From Pelodera strongyloides (taxonomy: Eukaryota > Nematoda > Chromadorea > Rhabditida > Rhabditidae), in NCBI GenBank assembly GCA_036852015.1, contig JAANDG010000015.1:310001-374000 (forward strand): DNA of 64,000 bases. Direction: 5' to 3'. Position 1 is the stretch's first letter. Every line of letters starts with the position of its first letter. A program made the translations under genes and the position numbers. Shown one piece after another: positions 59,541-64,000 of this stretch. Under the pieces are notes generated by a model. It was not told the DNA's origin, did no database searches, and was given only the letters and a program-made list of their open reading frames with translations.

Positions 59541-62500
59541 TCACGTTGGCGGCCCAAAACGGCTGGTGAAACTCTGCTGTCTCATGACATTTTGTAGTGT
59601 GGCAAACCGACAAAATATCATTTCACGGAACGGCACTCGGAAGTCCTTGTTGTATTTGCAGTATATGGCTGGGTTCAGCATACTGAAATGATAAACATAA
59701 ATGTGATAACGCCGTCTTCTTAACTCTCCCCATTCCATAACAGGTGCGAGGAATTCTTCTTCTGGAATGATTCTGGATTCTTGGTTTCCGAAACGGAATC
59801 AGGCCCTTACTTCCAAAATGACCCCTTGCTTGTGCTGTCTCCTTGCGGTTTTCGCGCGTAAATCACTTATAACTGCTCATTTAAAGTGGGTGGGTGGTCC
59901 TTTATTCCGGAAGCTGAGAGGTAATCCCTCGCCGAACATTTTTTGAGGGTTCCCTATTATCCGGTGTCCACCGTAGTCATTAAATGATGGCCAATGCATA
60001 ATGACGCTAACATATCAAAGTCAACCGTCTCGTACACATAAAGATAAGCCTCCAAGAAAAATGCAGAGTCCCACTTACATCCCAAAAAAATATGTCCTCG
60101 ACAATACTTTAACAATTTTATGGTCCCCTGCATCAAAAAAAATATTTGCGGTCCCAAGCTCATTTTAGTTGAATAGAGTTGATTGTAATGCGACCCCGAG
60201 AGCCGCTCTTTTTTGGTCAACTTTGAGCGTATTTGCCCCAAAACGCACTTATTCTTATTGGATGAATTCAAATTCAAATTTGGCTGGTGGTGTTATAAAT
60301 CAGCATCTAGAGTCGAACCTCGGATTGGATTGCGTCTGCTTACATGGATGTGTTCAAAAATCAGTATATACATATGTGCTGGGCGCAAACTGGAATTCTA
60401 GCGGTCTGTTTGAATAAGTTAAAATTTTTGGAGTTGATTTACGAGCATATTTCCCGTGAAGTGTATTCACATTGCACAGCAAGTAAGATATCATATTCTA
60501 ATGCAGTGGGAACTTCCTGCAGCGCACGAAATTAAATATAACCGCGCACTAATAAGGGAACAGTTGGTAAAGAATTTTTTTGCACATTCCTGAAAGGTTT
60601 GGTGGCGTTCTACTTTTTTCAGCAAATGCATGTATTTTCCGAGTATAGTTCAATGTGTAAGCGGTATTGAATTGTCACGAAAGGAAGCCATCGGATATTT
60701 TACTTTTTTTTTCGTCAAATTGACATTTGAGACAAAATCCGTATTCCAAAAAGGGGCGCAAGTTTAAGAGTGGACATTCTAAATGCTTCACACGCCTGCA
60801 AGCTAGAAAAAAGACATATCTCTTTCAAATGACGAAATAAAATCGGAGGAAAAAGACCGTTGATAAGTGTTGCCTGCGTAACGAATGTTAGGCACTGGAA
60901 GTTGGAAATGTAGGACGTTTCTGATTGCACTACGCAATTGAGTGGACCACACTTCTTTGGGTTCATCTTTATCCCCCGCAACTATATGATCATAGATACC
61001 AAAGATGAAGAAAACAGTCTCACCTATTTGAATATCCCAGCCACAAAACAAGGATATCCAGCCAACTGGGAATGTTAATATGAAAGATTGGTTTGACGAG
61101 GGCTAATACGAAGAATGGTAACCAACATATGATGAATACACTCATCATCACACCAAGTGTCTGCCGTGCCTTACTTTCTGACTTATCGTTGTGACGGGCA
61201 TGGTACTGAAACTGCATCACTTTTGAGTATAAAGGTGCGTACATATGCATACATTGATAACTTAAACACTATCCACAAAGAAAAGTAATTGCTAGTAAAG
61301 GGTACCTTTACGGCAGTGAATATTGCACTCGGTCTATAGCCCTTCGCATTTTGGCACTTCTGTATGGAGGACAGCAATTCCTTACTGTCCGTAGAAGCTC
61401 TGACGCGACCCTGAACGCAGACAATTATGTAACGCATTTTTTGCGAATAGTTGCCCATGCTTTCATATCATTCAAGAATACTCCAAACAATCAATTCAGG
61501 CATAAACAGACGCAAGCATTTAACCGATATCCATTGAAAGAATGAATATTTTCAGGGCGAAATTGACCTTAATCTGTAATTCGTCTTGCATTCATACGCC
61601 ATGCTATTTCGCATTAACTTACGATTAGTGGCACAGGGGCACTAACGAGTAGTGCTATTTGAGTGACCTTAACACGGAGAGTTAGTAATAACGTTAGGAG
61701 CATGCAGAACATAAATTCGCAAAAAGGGAAAGAATCATTAACGTAAGTATATATTTATTCACAGTGCAATTATCTACCTGACAAGTAAGTAATCTATCCT
61801 GCTTTGCCAATCGCTTTGCAGCTCTCCATATCTGTAGATACAGAATGACCATAATAAAGGTCGGCACATAGAATGCCAGCAACGTGGCATATATTTGATA
61901 ACCCAAGTTTTGCGTCACCTAAACAATACAATATTCATCAATTTGTGAGTTGAGAATTTCACCACAACACTCTCAAATTTCTGGCTGCATGAGCATGAAA
62001 TAACGAATCTTGTGTGTCTCTTCAATTTAATTGTTTCCTCCATATTTAGTTTCATCTTTTATTTGTTGAAAATTCACAACATTGTTCAGGTAACCCCTTG
62101 CAGTGACTTTTCGATTAAGAAAAGAGAGTGTTCCTTCTTGTTTTGCTCTGGCGCAATATTTGAGATATCGGCCGCGTCGGAAAATTGGTTGCGTACAAAA
62201 AGTTCAGCGGCAAAGGTGGCAGGGATAAAGGCATGCAAATTTATTGCCGATAGTTTACTCATCAAAACTAAGATCGCAAAAAATGGGAGAAGCTAAAAGG
62301 ATATAGATATATGAGTTATTTAGGAATCAGCTGCTACCATTCAATATTTATGACTAGACGTTTAAGAGAAAGAACTATCAGGTTAATGTGTCTAGAATAT
62401 AAACTACCCTTGAGAACATGTCCAGTATGATAGGATCAGCGGCCAAAACATAGCATGCTAATGTCTCTCATACACTTTTACAGCTCTCACCTTGAAACTT

Positions 62501-63853
62501 CACATTTTGGTACGATTTCGTGCACACAGTTAAACATGAAATGTTATAATACCCAAACTAATTGCAAGGGAAGAAACAGAACCATTAACCCAACTGACTA
62601 CACTGTCTGTTTAACGCTACTTTTTCTTCCTAGAATCATTTTCATAACTCCCTCCCGCGCGAATTTTAGGGTTGTATTATAGTCGTAAGGAACTGTCCAT
62701 TTTTTTCCAAAAGCCCCATAAAACATGTGAACACAATAATCGTACGATCAGTTCTTATGATTTTTCAGGTAAAATATGATTGGTCTTTTCCCAATCTTGA
62801 TGTACCGGAAGGAGCTTTATTTACCACAAAAGTTATGACTATAAAAGCTGTTCCCAAGCGGTTCCACCAATGGGACCAAGGAGAAAACAGCACACAAATT
62901 AAGAGTTGGCCTATTGAGTTATGGGCTCGTTTCGAGGCCTATTAATGGGCAAACGCTTAGGAAAAGAACAATTACCCCCCACTCCCAGATTTATATGCAG
63001 ATCTCGTAAAAATTTCTTCAAAGTACAGCAATAAATAAAATAAAAACCATGTCCAAGCCGTTCCAAAAGACTAACGAGCTCACGTTGTCTCTTCAACAAA
63101 AAGCCTAATGCTCGTTGTATTTGACTATAAGAAACGAACATTTCATGAAGACATTTCGCCATTATAACTTATGCATGCGGAGATTCGTCACTTTCAAGTT
63201 ATGCAGCTAAAATTGACAATTTGTTTTTAATTTCCGGGGTGAATATTCAATTTCGTTTTCGACGAAATTTCCAATAGGGGAGAGAATCTTTTCTGTAATT
63301 CGAAACCCAGCGCGGCCGATTTTTTTCTGTGATCTGCCTGCAAATTGTTCTTTTGTTTTTGATCAAGAATTGACGTTTCCTTATATGCGATGTTGATCAA
63401 GTAAAGCACAAGTGCGGGTGCTAACAAGCATGTTAGCTCGTGACTTTTCGCATATATTTCCCTGTGTTGTGATGTTCAAATAAATAAGTCCTTCACTATG
63501 TGCATTCCCATCGAATTCCCCGACAGCTGGCGACCATTAGGAAATGCATAGAAAAAGTTGGTTATTGAGTCATAACTTCTGTCACAAAGGTCGAGCTTTA
63601 TTATGCTGTAGACCGGGTGCACAGATTAGACGGCAAAACATTCAAGATATCCGCAAAATGTCAACCGAAAAAACCGGCAATAATGGAGAAGATCATAACT
63701 TCACACATTCGTACCTCACATGAATCTTGACCAATTTGTGGTTCATCCAGGTAGCTTGTGATAATCAATGATGAAAGGCTGACCATGGCAGCAAGTGTCC
63801 AAACTATGCAGATGTATACACAAACTCTAGAGTAGGTTCGAATCGCGGAGTAT
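59541..63853 (-). CDS. Aminergic GPCR, 3' part (TM4-TM7); 5' exons beyond the window
   Basis: Minus-strand exons in phase: 63853-63715, 61918-61778, 61410-61306, 61205-61024, 59682-59541 (stop). The first starts with the last base of the Arg codon of the DRY motif (then YSAIRTYSR) and covers TM4. The second holds TM5 with QNLGYQIYATLLAFYVP; the third is a short loop-3 exon. The fourth holds KARQTLGVM and TM6 with the aminergic CWLPFF, then most of TM7 (WLDILVLWLGYSN). The last gives NPAIYCKYNKDFRVPFREM and a tail (CRFATLQNVMRQQSF). These motifs place it among biogenic-amine receptors. The FREM-CRF-TLQ-VMRQ tail recalls invertebrate octopamine/serotonin types, but I cannot fix the ligand because TM3, with its key Asp, lies outside. 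The loop-3 is short. Large introns of 1.3 and 1.8 kb. Confidence 0.85.
62769..62945 (+). other. Exon-like open segment on the opposite strand of a receptor intron
   Basis: After TTTTTCAG an open frame of 58 codons runs to TAA, with DVPEGALFTTKVMTIKAV and ending ELWARFEAY. Composition looks protein-like, but I recognise no family and found no partner exon. It may be a nested gene's last exon or a gene fragment. Confidence 0.25.
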
Positions 63854-64000
63854 CTAAAGTGGGAGGAGTATCATTCTAAGAAGATGTGAAGAACAAATAC
63901 AGAGAAAATCGAACAAAGTTACCCTCTAAATGACATTTAGAAGTTTATTCTGAAAAAGCATCACAAATTTTTCCTAATTTTCAACTTGACTTTTAAATCG

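Noticed and set aside
60715..61051. Minus-strand frames downstream of receptor TM7
   Set aside because: They lie in the intron between phase-matched exons 61024 and 59682. The receptor tail is complete without them.
1..64000. CRISPR arrays, bacterial operons, riboswitches or viral genes
   Set aside because: Nothing of this kind was seen. The split-gene structure is eukaryotic throughout.

Overview
The window looks like nematode nuclear DNA. It is AT-rich, its genes are broken into many small exons (about 20-380 bp) with T-rich TTTCAG acceptors and GTAAG or GTGAG donors, and several start codons lie directly behind an acceptor-like sequence, as expected with spliced-leader trans-splicing. The recognisable proteins are a MIC60/mitofilin of nematode length, a nematode-style aspartic protease with an intestinal GATA motif upstream, a DOK adaptor, an F-box protein, a ZP-like protein and an amine GPCR. 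I cannot name the species. A rhabditid-type nematode is likely, but introns are longer than is typical of Caenorhabditis. All exon models were joined by hand from reading frame, splice sites and phase.

Layout. 1-5.3 kb: a hairpin MITE, then a small membrane protein with a proline-rich tail bearing three PPxY motifs (+). 6.3-9.5 kb: a ten-exon coiled-coil protein resembling IQCE (+). 11.2-16.4 kb: a small single-pass membrane protein on the minus strand with a very long first intron. 12.3-20.9 kb is otherwise nearly gene-free and carries purine-rich tracts, an AT microsatellite and a near-perfect long palindrome. 21.0-23.2 kb: a four-TM LAPTM-like protein. 23.9-26.3 kb: a cathepsin-D-like aspartic protease. 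27.1-31.5 kb: a tandem array of three small secreted cysteine-rich paralogues that I do not recognise, with possible relics beside them.

34.2-38.9 kb: a DOK-type adaptor (PH then PTB/IRS domain), whose long first intron holds a GC-rich hairpin, a direct-repeat cluster and a tRNA-like sequence. 38.9-43.6 kb: repeat-rich, with a 571-bp MITE. 43.6-45.9 kb: an F-box protein with one exon I could not close. 47.8-51.1 kb: a secreted ZP-like protein. 51.3-51.6 kb: a small single-pass protein, separate or the membrane tail of the ZP-like gene. 52.8-58.3 kb: a complete 21-exon immt-1 (MIC60) gene with a foldback element in one intron. 59.5-64 kb: the 3' two-thirds of an aminergic GPCR on the minus strand, whose TM1-TM3 exons lie past the right edge.

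The neighbours do not form one pathway. The most interesting item is the cysteine-rich array: three copies with conserved exon phases and cysteine spacing, one with an acquired Arg/Ser-rich and Pro/Gln-rich insert, and apparent decayed copies nearby.
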